64,000 nt of DNA, from contig NZ_JAINZS010000006.1 in NCBI RefSeq assembly GCF_020166495.1, positions 310,001 through 374,000 of the forward strand. The letters run 5' to 3'. Positions 43,487-53,135 of the stretch are shown here, in pieces; positions within the stretch are counted from its first letter, which is position 1; the number at the start of each line of letters is the position of its first letter. The translations under genes were made by a program, and so were the position numbers. This DNA comes from Robertkochia aurantiaca (GTDB lineage: Bacteria > Bacteroidota > Bacteroidia > Flavobacteriales > Flavobacteriaceae). Below the pieces are notes generated by a model that worked only from the letters and a program-made list of their open reading frames with translations, made no database searches and was not told where the DNA came from.

Positions 43487-46400
43487 TCAGGAACTTTCCG
43501 TTACTCCGACCTTTCCGGTGACCATCTGCATCACTTCGAGAGCTTTGTCTATACTGGTGATCTTATCGAAAGTCAGCAATAAGCGCAGTCCGTTTCGGGT
43601 CTGCTTTTCTTTGATGCGGCAAAGATCAGGTCTTGTCTGGACAAATTGCAGTACACGACTGAAGGTTTTTCCCTGGTAGAAGGAGCTTTGCTGATCAGCT
43701 ACGAAATATCCCACCAGTTTCCCTTTTTTCAATATGATCTTTTCCAGTCCGCAGTCGGCGGCCATCCATTTGATCCTGACGCTGTTCAGCAGATCGACCG
43801 CTTCTGGAGGCAGCGGACCAAAGCGATCGGTAAGCCTGTTTTCGTATTCCTGAAGAGCTTCTTCGTTATCGATGCTGCTCAGTTCATTGTAGAGCTTCAG
43901 TCGCTCGGTGATGGAGTTGATATAATGATCAGGGAATAGCAGTTCGAAATCGGCATCTAGCTGAGTGTCTTTTACGTAGACCTTCTGGTCTTTGTCTGTC
44001 TCATACAGTTCAGCAAATTCGTTCTCTTTAAGCTCTTCTATGGCCTCCTGCAGTATCTTCTGGTAGGTATCAAAACCTATCTCGTTGATAAATCCGCTCT
44101 GTTCTCCTCCCAGAAGGTCTCCGGCACCCCTGATCTCAAGATCTTTCATAGCGATATTGAAGCCGCTTCCCAGGTCGGTAAACTGTTCAAGGGCCTGAAT
44201 GCGTTTCCGGGCCTCTTCGGTCATGGCTGAATAGGGAGGGGTGATAAAATAGCAGAACGCTTTTTTATTGCTTCGACCCACCCTGCCACGCATCTGGTGA
44301 AGGTCGGAGAGTCCGAAATTATTCGCGTTGTTGATGAAGATAGTGTTGGCATTGGGTACGTCAAGTCCGCTTTCCACAATCGAGGTGGAAACCAGTACAT
44401 CAAACTCTCCGTTCATAAAGGCCAGCATCAGTTTTTCCAGTTTTTTGCCGTCCATTTGTCCGTGCCCTATCCCGATCTTGGCATCGGGAACCAGCCTTTG
44501 GAGCATCCCGGCCACCTCTTTGATGTTTTCTATTCGGTTGTGAATAAAGAATACTTGTCCGCCCCGCTGTATCTCATACACCACGGCATCTCTGATGCTT
44601 TCTTCACTGAATCGTATCACATGACTTTCGATAGGATAGCGGTTAGGCGGGGGAGTGGTAATGACAGACAGGTCTCTGGCGGCCATCAGGCTGAACTGCA
44701 GGGTTCTTGGAATAGGTGTTGCCGTTAGGGTAAGCACATCGACATTCTCTTTGATGGTCTTGAGCTTGTCTTTAACCGCCACACCGAACTTCTGTTCTTC
44801 ATCGACCACCAGCAATCCCAGGTCTTTGAATTTTACATTCTTGTTCACCAGTTGGTGGGTGCCAATGATGATGTCAACTTTTCCTTCGGCAAGCCGCTCG
44901 AGTGTTTCTCTTTTTTCCTTGGCGGTTCTGAACCGGTTGAGGTATTCGATAGTGACCGGCATATCGCTCAGTCGCTCGCTGAAGGTTTTGTAATGCTGGA
45001 AAGCCAGAATGGTGGTGGGTACAAGTACAGCCACCTGTTTGTTATTGTCTACGGCTTTAAAGGCTGCCCTGATTGCGACTTCGGTCTTTCCGAAACCTAC
45101 ATCACCACATACCAGCCGATCCATGGGCTGTTCCTTTTCCATGTCTGCCTTTACATCATCGGTAGCCTTGCTTTGATCGGGGGTGTCTTCGTAAATGAAC
45201 GACGCCTCCAGTTCATTTTGAAGGTAACTGTCGGGAGCATACTGAAAACCTTTTTGAAGCCTGCGTTTGGCATAGAGCTGTATGAGATTGAAGGCGATCT
45301 CCTTGACCCTTGATTTGGTCTTTTTCTTCAGGTTCTTCCATGCAGCCGATCCCAGTTTGTAGATCTTGGGTGGCTTGCCATCCTTGCCGTTATATTTCGA
45401 TATTTTGTGCAGGGAGTGAATGCTCACGTAGAGGATATCGCGATCACCATAGATCAGTTTAATAGCCTCCTGAATTTTTCCCTCAACCTCGATCTTCTGT
45501 AGTCCGCCGAACTTGCCGATCCCATGATCGATATGGGTGACATAATCGCCCACCTCCAGGTTGTTGAGTTCCCGTAGGGTGATCGCCTGCTTTTTAGCGT
45601 AGCCGTTCCTGATGTGAAATTTATGGTAGCGTTCGAATATCTGGTGATCGGTATAGCAGGCAATTTTTAGGTCCCGGTCAATAAATCCCTGGTATAGCGA
45701 GAACACCACGGTTTGATAATGTACGTCTTGTTCCACATCTTCAAAGATGTCGTGAAAGCGCTTCGCCTGCTGTTCACTCACACAGAACAGGTAATTGGTA
45801 TAGCCCTCCTCATGATTCTCGTTCAGGTTATTGATGAGCAGTTCAAATTGCTTGTTGAAAGAAGGTTGGGGCAGGGTGTTGTGCCTGATCTCGGTTTTCA
45901 CCGAGCCCGGAGTGGTGCCGGTTCCGAGATAGACCAGGGAAAAGGCCTCAAGGTCTTGTTCCATCTGCGGACCATGGCAGAACAAGGCTTCAGGGGCATC
46001 ATGCTTCAGAGTGTCTGACAGTTCCCCGAAGGCTGTTTCGGCTTTACGGAAAAGGGATTCAATGCGGGCCAGTAACATCTCCCTGTTCTGTACGAAGACC
46101 ACGGTCTCGTTCTTGATGTATTCCAGAAAGCTCACACGGGATTCCTGGGTGAGCTTGTCTTCGACATTTGGTATGAGATTGATCTTTTTATGTTGCTCCT
46201 TTGATAACTGTGTTTCCACATCGAAGGTTCTGATACTGTCGACTTCATCTCCGAAAAATTCGATACGATAAGGTTCGTCGTGAGAGAATGAAAAAACATC
46301 AACGATCCCACCCCGCACAGAGAACTCGCCGGGTTCGGTTACAAAATCAACTCTTCTGAACCGGTATTCGAACAATACCTCGTTCAGGAAATCGAGCGAA

Positions 46401-46855
46401 AGCTCATCGCCGACCTTTATTTTCTGGGTGTTCTTTTCCAGTACCTGTTTGGTGACCACCTTTTCGAAAAGGGCGTCGGGATATGATACGATTATGGCCG
46501 GCTTACGACGGGAATTGATGCGATTGAGCACTTCTGCTCTGAGCAACACATTCGCATTATCGGTCTCTTCGATCTGGTACGGCCTTCTGTAGCTGCCGGG
46601 GTAGAACAGCACCCGGTCTTCTCCGAGGAACTGTTCCAGATCATTGAGGTGGTATGCAGCCTCTTCCTTGTCGTTGAAAAGAAGCAGAAACGGCTTTTCA
46701 ACTTCTTCGAAGGTATTGGCGATCACCATGGAGAGTGATGATCCAGCCAGACCTTTAAGGTTGGTTTGGGTCTTGCCTTCCTCCTTAAGCCTGTTGAGCA
46801 GTTGTTGGTGGAGGGGAGCGTTCTTGTAACGTTGTAAAATAGATGCTACGCTCAA
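43487..46855 (-). CDS. mfd: transcription-repair coupling factor Mfd
   Basis: A 1122-residue protein of normal length. N-terminal UvrB-like part (VRGGIVDVFSFSHDEPYRIEFFGDEVDSIRTFD), RNA-polymerase-interacting domain (LNNLEVGDYVTHIDHGIGKFGGLQKI), helicase with Walker A VCGDVGFGKTEVAIRAAF, DEEQ box (LLVVDEEQKFGV), TATPIPRTL and motif VI QMRGRVGRS, then the C-terminal regulatory domain. It displaces stalled RNA polymerase and recruits UvrA. A -7 box lies just upstream. Confidence 0.98.
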   Translation of the reverse strand: MSVASILQRYKNAPLHQQLLNRLKEEGKTQTNLKGLAGSSLSMVIANTFEEVEKPFLLLFNDKEEAAYHLNDLEQFLGEDRVLFYPGSYRRPYQIEETDNANVLLRAEVLNRINSRRKPAIIVSYPDALFEKVVTKQVLEKNTQKIKVGDELSLDFLNEVLFEYRFRRVDFVTEPGEFSVRGGIVDVFSFSHDEPYRIEFFGDEVDSIRTFDVETQLSKEQHKKINLIPNVEDKLTQESRVSFLEYIKNETVVFVQNREMLLARIESLFRKAETAFGELSDTLKHDAPEALFCHGPQMEQDLEAFSLVYLGTGTTPGSVKTEIRHNTLPQPSFNKQFELLINNLNENHEEGYTNYLFCVSEQQAKRFHDIFEDVEQDVHYQTVVFSLYQGFIDRDLKIACYTDHQIFERYHKFHIRNGYAKKQAITLRELNNLEVGDYVTHIDHGIGKFGGLQKIEVEGKIQEAIKLIYGDRDILYVSIHSLHKISKYNGKDGKPPKIYKLGSAAWKNLKKKTKSRVKEIAFNLIQLYAKRRLQKGFQYAPDSYLQNELEASFIYEDTPDQSKATDDVKADMEKEQPMDRLVCGDVGFGKTEVAIRAAFKAVDNNKQVAVLVPTTILAFQHYKTFSERLSDMPVTIEYLNRFRTAKEKRETLERLAEGKVDIIIGTHQLVNKNVKFKDLGLLVVDEEQKFGVAVKDKLKTIKENVDVLTLTATPIPRTLQFSLMAARDLSVITTPPPNRYPIESHVIRFSEESIRDAVVYEIQRGGQVFFIHNRIENIKEVAGMLQRLVPDAKIGIGHGQMDGKKLEKLMLAFMNGEFDVLVSTSIVESGLDVPNANTIFINNANNFGLSDLHQMRGRVGRSNKKAFCYFITPPYSAMTEEARKRIQALEQFTDLGSGFNIAMKDLEIRGAGDLLGGEQSGFINEIGFDTYQKILQEAIEELKENEFAELYETDKDQKVYVKDTQLDADFELLFPDHYINSITERLKLYNELSSIDNEEALQEYENRLTDRFGPLPPEAVDLLNSVRIKWMAADCGLEKIILKKGKLVGYFVADQQSSFYQGKTFSRVLQFVQTRPDLCRIKEKQTRNGLRLLLTFDKITSIDKALEVMQMVTGKVGVTESS

Positions 46856-46872
46856 AATATCATTGATTTGTG

Positions 46873-46880
46873 CAAAGATA
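46873..46880 (-). promoter_or_regulatory. -7 promoter box of mfd
   Basis: Minus strand TATCTTTG (plus CAAAGATA), 17 bases before the ATG. Confidence 0.45.
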
Positions 46881-46926
46881 CCATACTCAGACGAATCACG
46901 GGAAAAATGATAGCTGCCGGGATATC

Positions 46927-46968
46927 AAAAAAAAAGCCTGTTGCTAAAAACAGCAACAGGCTTTTTTT
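46927..46968. terminator. bidirectional terminator before mfd
   Basis: GCCTGTTGC / GCAACAGGC with loop TAAAAACA, A-run on the left and T-run on the right. It ends the minus-strand amidohydrolase unit (stop at 46987). Confidence 0.9.
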
Positions 46969-46986
46969 GTGATCTGGTATTCAGGA

Positions 46987-48258
46987 TCATTCTTTGATGA
47001 CCTGTCCGTCTTTCATGACGAAAACCACATTTTCCAGTGTTTGTATGTTTTCGGTGGGGTCTTCTTCCACAGCGATAATGTCTGCGAGGAATCCTTCGCC
47101 TATCTGCCCCAGATTCTCAGATTCATTCAGGATCATGGCATTGGTGGTGGTTGCCGACTGTATAGCTTCCATCGGAGACATTCCTGCCTCTACCATAAAG
47201 CCGAATTCCCTGCCGTTGGTGCCGTGTTCAAATACCCCTGCATCGGTACCAAAGGCGATGCCTACTCCTTTTTCATAAGCCTTTTTAAAAGTGGCCTGGA
47301 TTTTAGGCCCTATCTCCAGAGCTTTCTTAGCGATCACTTCCGGGAAGTATCCTTCTTTTTTTGCGTTCTCGGTTACCACTTTTCCGGCTGTCATGGTCGG
47401 AACCAGGTAAGTGTCATATTCCTTCATCAGGTCCATGGTCTCTTCACTCATCAGGGTTCCGTGTTCTATGGTCTTTACGCCTCCTTTGATCGCCCGCTGC
47501 ATACCTTCGTCACCATGGGCATGTGCAGCTACATGAAAACCGTAGTCAGCGGCCGTCTCGCAGATCGCTTTGACCTCCTCGAGGGTGAATTGAGGGTTTT
47601 GGCCGTTCTTGGCAACACTAAGCACACCTCCCGTTGCGGTGATCTTGATCAGGTCTGCCCCGTTCTTATATCGCTGCCGTACCGCCTTGCGGGCATCGGC
47701 CACGCCGTTGATCACTCCTTCCTTTGGTCCCGGATCACCTGCCAGGTCGGCGCGGTATCCGTTGGTCGGATCGGCATGACCTCCGGTGGTTCCTATCGCC
47801 TTTCCGGCAGTATAGATGCGCGGACCAGTCACTTTTCCTTTGCTGATGGCGTCGCGAAGTGCGATGTTCACTCCCGAACCACCCAGGTCCCTTACGGTGG
47901 TAAAGCCGGCATTGAGCGTGCGTTGGGCTATCTCCTGAGCGTTGTATGCCACATCGGCCTGGTTCAGGGTGAATGTCTCAAGGTACTGCCGCGGATTGGT
48001 CTCCCCTTCGATATGTACATGAAAATCGATAAGCCCCGGTAATACCGTTTTGTCTTTCAGGTCGATGCCGGTGTCGGCATCAGCGGCATTCAGATATCCC
48101 TTTTTGACCCCGGTGATGCGGTTTCCTTCAACGATTACCGTTTGTTCGTTCAGCACTTTTCCGTTACGGGTGTCTATCACCTTTCCACAGTGCAGATAGG
48201 TCTTTTGGGCAAAGGTTGTGCTGCTGATAAGCAGCAGGAGTAATAAGAGTCGTTTCAT
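46987..48258 (-). CDS. exported metal-dependent amidohydrolase
   Basis: A 423-residue enzyme with a signal peptide (MKRLLLLLLLISSTTFAQ). The amidohydrolase TIM-barrel shows HxH (DFHVHIE, metal site), TATGGVLSVAKN, AHAHGDEGMQRAIKGGVKTIEHGTLM (His ligands) and GTDAGVF (catalytic Asp). It resembles imidazolonepropionase-like or Xaa-Pro-dipeptidase-like members found in the periplasm. It lies downstream of galE (gap of 30 bases) and ends at a terminator. Confidence 0.92.
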   Translation of the reverse strand: MKRLLLLLLLISSTTFAQKTYLHCGKVIDTRNGKVLNEQTVIVEGNRITGVKKGYLNAADADTGIDLKDKTVLPGLIDFHVHIEGETNPRQYLETFTLNQADVAYNAQEIAQRTLNAGFTTVRDLGGSGVNIALRDAISKGKVTGPRIYTAGKAIGTTGGHADPTNGYRADLAGDPGPKEGVINGVADARKAVRQRYKNGADLIKITATGGVLSVAKNGQNPQFTLEEVKAICETAADYGFHVAAHAHGDEGMQRAIKGGVKTIEHGTLMSEETMDLMKEYDTYLVPTMTAGKVVTENAKKEGYFPEVIAKKALEIGPKIQATFKKAYEKGVGIAFGTDAGVFEHGTNGREFGFMVEAGMSPMEAIQSATTTNAMILNESENLGQIGEGFLADIIAVEEDPTENIQTLENVVFVMKDGQVIKE

Positions 48259-48288
48259 AAGTTTGGTTTAGGTGGTTATGCAGATGGT

Positions 48289-49305
48289 TTAATTTCTGAT
48301 CTTTTGCTCCCAGAGCCAGGCAGAGGCCATGGCTTCATCGAGGGTTGATTCAGCCTTCCAGTTCAGTTGTTTGTTCGCGAGCGAGGTATCGGCAAAGGCA
48401 GCAATAACGTCTCCCGGTCTTCTGTCGGCAATCTGGTAATTCAGCTTGTTTCCGGATACCCGTTCAAAGCTTTCGATGACTTCCATTACAGTACTGCCGG
48501 TACCGGTCCCGATGTTGAAGACCTCATAATTCGAATCGGATTTTTTCTTCAGCAATCGCTCAAGGGCTGAAACGTGCGCTTTGGCAAGGTCGACCACATG
48601 AATATAATCCCTGATACAGGTACCGTCGCGAGTCGGGTAATCATTGCCGAAAACCGAGAGTTTCTCCCTGATACCCGCGCCGGTCTGCGTAATAAAAGGT
48701 ACCAGGTTCTGAGGCACTCCTATTGGCAGTTCCCCAATAGCGGCTGAAGGATGAGCTCCTATCGGGTTAAAATATCTCAGGGAAATAGCTGCGATCTGTT
48801 CATTTACGCGGGTAGTGTCTCTGATGATCTCTTCCCCGATCTGTTTGGTGTTTCCATAGGGTGATTCTGCCGCTTTTACCGGAGCATTTTCTGTAATGGG
48901 CAACTCATCTGCCTGTCCGTAAACCGTGCAGGATGAACTAAAGATAAAATTAGCCTGTTCCAGCTTAGACAGCTCCTGTAATACGTACACCAGGGTGTTG
49001 ATGTTGTTTTCGTAATACAGAAGGGGGTTTGCTACGCTTTCTCCCACAGCTTTGGAAGCTGCAAAATGAATGACCCCATCGAGGTCTTTGTGTTTTTTAA
49101 ACAGGGCAGAGACCGCAGACTTGTCACGCAGGTCTGTTTTTTCAAATTCCGGTGCTTTTCCAGTGATCTCTGTGATGCCTTCCAGTACCTTCAGGGAAGA
49201 ATTGGAAAGGTTATCGACTATCAGTACTTCAAAACCTCTTTGCTGTAGTTCCACAACGGTATGTGAGCCGATAAAGCCCAGTCCGCCGGTAACGAGTATC
49301 TTCAT
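48289..49305 (-). CDS. galE: UDP-glucose 4-epimerase
   Basis: A 338-residue epimerase: nucleotide motif GGLGFIGSHTVVELQQRG at residues 7-24, VIHFAASKAVGESV, catalytic SSS and YGNTK (YxxxK) in AESPYGNTKQIGEE, and FNPIGAHPSAAIGE. It interconverts UDP-glucose and UDP-galactose for glycan synthesis. It is the second gene of a probable unit: DegT aminotransferase, galE, amidohydrolase. Confidence 0.95.
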   Translation of the reverse strand: MKILVTGGLGFIGSHTVVELQQRGFEVLIVDNLSNSSLKVLEGITEITGKAPEFEKTDLRDKSAVSALFKKHKDLDGVIHFAASKAVGESVANPLLYYENNINTLVYVLQELSKLEQANFIFSSSCTVYGQADELPITENAPVKAAESPYGNTKQIGEEIIRDTTRVNEQIAAISLRYFNPIGAHPSAAIGELPIGVPQNLVPFITQTGAGIREKLSVFGNDYPTRDGTCIRDYIHVVDLAKAHVSALERLLKKKSDSNYEVFNIGTGTGSTVMEVIESFERVSGNKLNYQIADRRPGDVIAAFADTSLANKQLNWKAESTLDEAMASAWLWEQKIRN

Positions 49306-49309
49306 GTGA

Positions 49310-50461
49310 TCAGTTTAAGAAATTGCGTATGGTCTGCGCAATATAGTCAATTTGTTCATCATCCAGTTCACTGTGCATGGGCAGGGAGATCACCTCTTTT
49401 ACCAGTTGGTTGGTCACGGGGAAATCTTCTTCCCGGTACCGCTCATCGCGATAGGCCTTCTGGCTGTGAAGCGGGATGGGGTAATAGATCCCGTGAGGGA
49501 TGTCTTTTTCTGCCAGGTGCGCAGCCAGTTCGTCTCTTTTTCCGTTGGTGATACGAAGGGTGTACTGATGAAAAACATGGCAGTCGCAGGTATCACAGAT
49601 AAAGGTACAATTGTTGGCCAGCTGCGGAATGATAATATCCTGGTGTCCGTTCAGGGCTGCATTGTATTTTTTGGCGGCATTTCTTCGTCGTTGGTTGTAG
49701 GCGTCGAGCTTCGGAAGTTTGGCCCTCAGTACTGCTGCCTGCAGGGAATCCAGCCGGGAGTTCACGCCCACCACATCGTGATGGTATCTCTCGTACATTC
49801 CGTGGTTTACGATACCTCTAAGGGTATGCGCGAGATCGTCATCATTGGTGAAGATTGCTCCTCCGTCTCCGTAGCATCCGAGATTCTTGGAAGGGAAGAA
49901 GGAGGTCGCAGCTACATGACCTATGGTGCCCGATTTCTTTTTTGAACCATCGGCTGAGGTATAGGTTGCCCCGATACCCTGGGCATTGTCTTCGATCACG
50001 TAGAGATCGTGCTCCCGTGCGATTTCCATGATGCTGTCCATATCGGCACACTGACCGAACAGGTGTACCGGCACGATGGCCTTGGTCTTAGGGGTGATGG
50101 CTTTTCTGATCGCCTCCGGATCGATATTGAACGAATCGGGTTCGACGTCGACCAGAACCGGGGTGAGTTGCAGCAGTGCGATCACTTCGACTGTCGCGGC
50201 AAAGGTGAAGTCTGCCGTAATGACCTCGTCACCGGGTTTAAGTCCAAGCCCCATCATGGCTATCTGTAGGGCGTCGGTTCCGTTGGCGCAGGGGATCACG
50301 TGCTTCACACCCAGGTAATCTTCCAGTTCCTTCTGAAAGGAACGCACCTGGGGGCCATTGATGAATGCTGCTGATTCGAGTACTTCTTCAAAGGAATTCT
50401 GTACTGTGTCTTTTATTTCTTCGTATTGACTTTGGAGGTCAACCATTTGTATCTTCCTCAT
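49310..50461 (-). CDS. DegT/DnrJ/EryC1/StrS-family sugar aminotransferase
   Basis: A 383-residue PLP enzyme: [81 protein letters not shown] (active-site Lys) and [18 protein letters not shown]. The family makes 3- or 4-amino sugars for surface polysaccharides or O-antigen-like glycans. It begins 99 bases from the divergent kdtA and ends four bases before galE, so they are co-transcribed. Confidence 0.93.
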   Translation of the reverse strand: [383 protein letters not shown]

Positions 50462-50492
50462 GCAACTGGATCTTTTCGAAATTAGTTTGACA

Positions 50493-50500
50493 CAAAATTA
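50493..50500 (-). promoter_or_regulatory. -7 promoter box of the aminotransferase unit
   Basis: Minus strand TAATTTTG (plus CAAAATTA), 31 bases before the ATG, in the divergent gap with kdtA. Confidence 0.45.
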
Positions 50501-50559
50501 CGTAACTGCGGGTAATGAAATAGCAGAAAGAGCCTTATTTTAGCGTCAAACTCACAAAA

Positions 50560-51810
50560 GTGTTGCTGATCTACAACTTCTTTATACGGGTGGTGGCGGT
50601 CTTTTTACCGGCCACTTCTCTTTTCAGCCGTAAGATGAAACTTTTTAATGATGGTCGCCGCACGGTACTGTCTTACCTGCGTGCCAATGTGCGTGCAGGC
50701 GACAGGATCATCTGGTTCCACGCTGCTTCTCTGGGAGAGTTCGAGCAGGGTTTGCCCGTTATGGAGCAGGTGCGAGCTGATTTTCCCGAACACAAGATCC
50801 TGCTGACCTTCTTTTCTCCATCCGGGTACGAGGTGCGTAAGAACACCAAAGCCGCCGACCTGGTCACTTACCTCCCACTTGATACGCCGGGAAGGGTTCG
50901 TAAGTTTCTGGACCTGGTGAACCCTGATATGGCCATCTTTATCAAGTACGAGTTCTGGCCGAACTACCTGAAAGCTCTTGATCAGCGAAACATTCCGGTA
51001 CTGCTGGTCTCGGCCATCTTTCGTTCTTCCCAACCGTTTTTTAAGTTTTACGGCGGAATGTTCCGAAGGTCTTTAAGAGCCTTCGAGCAGATCTTTGTGC
51101 AGGATAAAAACTCCGAAGACCTGCTTCAGGAGATCGGGTTCGACAATGTAACCGTCAGCGGGGATACCCGTTTCGACCGGGTTACAGAAATTCTGGAAAG
51201 AGATAATCATCTCGGTTTTATGGAGCGCTTTAAAGGGAAAAGACGATGTTTCGTGGCGGGCAGTACCTGGCCTGAAGGCGAAGATATGCTGGTGTCGTAT
51301 ATCAATGTTAGGCAGGATGAGGAAATATGTTTTGTGATCGCACCGCATAACATCAAAGATTCGGCGGTTGAGAATCTTATGCGACGTCTCAAAGTACCTG
51401 CCGTCTGCTATACCCGTATCGAAAAGCAGGAGCTCTCAGAATACCGGGTGCTCATACTGGATACGGTCGGGTTGCTCACCCGTGTTTACAGCTATGCAGA
51501 CCTTGCTTATGTAGGGGGCGGGATGGGAAATACCGGCCTGCACAATACCCTGGAACCCGCCGTTTTTGGAATCCCGGTGCTGATAGGACCTAATTATTCC
51601 GGATTTCGCGAAGCGGAAGAACTGGTTCGTCTGGGAGGGATCACCGTGGTCGACGGAGCCGATTCATTAAAAATTACGGCAGATTCTATGTTGTCTAATG
51701 AGTTGGAAATGAAACGAAAAGGAGCATTGTGTTCAGATTATGTGAAAAAAAACGGGGGTGCCATAATCCAAATCGGGGATTATATACGTAATTATTTCAG
51801 TAATTTTTAA
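50560..51810 (+). CDS. kdtA: 3-deoxy-D-manno-octulosonic-acid (Kdo) transferase
   Basis: A 416-residue GT30-family enzyme that adds Kdo to lipid A at the inner membrane. The start is GTG 50560 (MLLIYNFFIRVVAVFLPATS, N-terminal membrane segment). Family motifs: WFHAASLGEFEQGLPVMEQV (with the catalytic Glu), YLPLDTPGRVRKFLDLVNPDMAIFIKYEFWPNYL, LLVSAIFRSSQPFFKFYGGMFRR, VSGDTRFDRV, AYVGGGMGNTGLHNTLEPAVFGIPVLIG. Normal length. Divergent from the sugar-aminotransferase unit, consistent with surface-glycan genes. Confidence 0.95.
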   Translation: MLLIYNFFIRVVAVFLPATSLFSRKMKLFNDGRRTVLSYLRANVRAGDRIIWFHAASLGEFEQGLPVMEQVRADFPEHKILLTFFSPSGYEVRKNTKAADLVTYLPLDTPGRVRKFLDLVNPDMAIFIKYEFWPNYLKALDQRNIPVLLVSAIFRSSQPFFKFYGGMFRRSLRAFEQIFVQDKNSEDLLQEIGFDNVTVSGDTRFDRVTEILERDNHLGFMERFKGKRRCFVAGSTWPEGEDMLVSYINVRQDEEICFVIAPHNIKDSAVENLMRRLKVPAVCYTRIEKQELSEYRVLILDTVGLLTRVYSYADLAYVGGGMGNTGLHNTLEPAVFGIPVLIGPNYSGFREAEELVRLGGITVVDGADSLKITADSMLSNELEMKRKGALCSDYVKKNGGAIIQIGDYIRNYFSNF

Positions 51811-51917
51811 CTTTTTCTCATAAAATACTCAGAAAAATTGTTAATGATTATTTGCGAAGAAAGGAAATATATCGTTTTTTCGTACAGCAACATTTAAGTA
51901 AAACTAAAACACAAACC

Positions 51918-52187
51918 ATGAAAAAAGTTATTTTAAGCCTTGCCCTTGTTTTTGCAATGGGTATGTCATTTACTTCTTGTAGAGAAACCAAAGAAGAGAA
52001 AGCAGAAGATGCGATCGAGCAGGCTGCTGAAGACACAGAAGACGCTCTTGAAGATGCAGCTGACGAAACAGAAGAAGCTGTAGAAGAAGCAGGAGATGCT
52101 ATTGAAGAAGGTGCAGAGGATGCAGAAGCAGCTGCTGAAGAAGCAATGGAAGAAACTGAAGAAGCAGTAGACAGCATGTCTAACTAA
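51918..52187 (+). CDS. highly acidic lipoprotein made of 11-residue repeats
   Basis: An 89-residue protein from ATG 51918; the frame opens earlier (51852) but only from here is there a signal peptide. Signal MKKVILSLALVFAMGMSFTS with lipobox Cys21. Residues 30-84 are five back-to-back hendecads, each beginning with a Glu followed by D/E and usually Ala: EDAIEQAAEDT, EDALEDAADET, EEAVEEAGDAI, EEGAEDAEAAA, EEAMEETEEAV. This would form a continuous, strongly negative amphipathic helix, like LEA or apolipoprotein-type helices. The antisense strand is also open, a consequence of GAA/GCA-rich codons. Function unknown. A terminator follows. Confidence 0.85.
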   Translation: MKKVILSLALVFAMGMSFTSCRETKEEKAEDAIEQAAEDTEDALEDAADETEEAVEEAGDAIEEGAEDAEAAAEEAMEETEEAVDSMSN

Positions 52188-52206
52188 GATAGTTTAAATG
52201 CTTACG

Positions 52207-52237
52207 AAAAGGCTCGTCATGATGACGGGCCTTTTTT
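52207..52237 (+). terminator. terminator after the hendecad lipoprotein gene
   Basis: AAAAGGC-CGTCA / TGACG-GCCTTTT with one mismatched pair and a T-run. Confidence 0.85.
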
Positions 52238-52292
52238 GTTTGCAGAGGTTTTAATTTTTAATGAATAAATTGAATACCGGTATTTTTAATTT

Positions 52293-52934
52293 ATGCTCAG
52301 GATTCTAAAGTGTATAGCGGCATTTATTGTCATTTCTGTTAATGTAAATGCACAGTTTTCAGGCGATTATGAAAAGCGGGAAAACGGGGTTATCAGCAAA
52401 TTGACGTTAAAGGATTCCTTATTTAATTATTCAGAATTTGTAGTCGGTTCTCACGGAGCATTTCATAGCAATGGGGAAATTAAAATAGAGGGAGACACAT
52501 TAGTCCTTGTTCACCAACCCTATGTATTACCGGATCCCATCATTGATATTTCGAAACGGGTGGAAACATCGGGAGATATCGCGATGGAGATTTATTCATT
52601 GGATTCTACAGCGCTTGGAGATTCAGACATTTTCTTTTTAAAAAATGATGAAGTGATCGCTCATCAAAGAAGCAACCTAAAGGGTGGCCTTAAAATCAAT
52701 TTTGATCCTGCGATTTATGATGAAATAGCTATAGGTCATGTGCTTTCAAATAGCGAATTGATCATTCATAAAAGCCGGATTCCGGAAGACAGTGGTAAAA
52801 TTAAAGTCTATTTACCAGTGGAGAGTGCTGATTCTTACAACAGGATAAGGAGGGAGGAGAGGTTTCTGATTAATGGGGTGAAATTAATTTCCCTTGACAA
52901 TGGTGAGGTCTTTTTCGAAAGGATTAAATCCTGA
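52293..52934 (+). CDS. orphan secreted protein
   Basis: A 213-residue protein with a signal peptide (MLRILKCIAAFIVISVNVNA) and a beta-rich mature part: GDYEKRENGVISKLTLKDSLFNYSEFV, IKIEGDTLVLVHQP, IFFLKNDEVIAHQRSNLKGG, VKLISLDNGEVFFERI. No family recognised. It begins an AT-rich plus-strand run of small exported proteins with weak resemblance to known families. No promoter box is clear. Confidence 0.65.
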   Translation: MLRILKCIAAFIVISVNVNAQFSGDYEKRENGVISKLTLKDSLFNYSEFVVGSHGAFHSNGEIKIEGDTLVLVHQPYVLPDPIIDISKRVETSGDIAMEIYSLDSTALGDSDIFFLKNDEVIAHQRSNLKGGLKINFDPAIYDEIAIGHVLSNSELIIHKSRIPEDSGKIKVYLPVESADSYNRIRREERFLINGVKLISLDNGEVFFERIKS

Positions 52935-53135
52935 AACCTGGACAATCTATCTTTCTTAATCCATTATCACTCTTACATATTTCGAAAATATTCCATACCT
53001 TAGTCAGGCTATAAATAATTAGTTCCTGTGATCTTTCTGCCTGAGTTACATTCCCATTATCAGTTATTTTTTTAGAACTTAAACAAATTTTGCTATCGGG
53101 CCGTGGAATTTTTACCATTTTGAATACTGAAGGCA

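Noticed and set aside
51848-52177. Ser/Ala-rich antisense frame across the hendecad lipoprotein
   Set aside because: Open only because the GAA/GCA codons of the real gene read as TTC/TGC or Ser codons on the other strand; the sense protein has a signal peptide and repeats.
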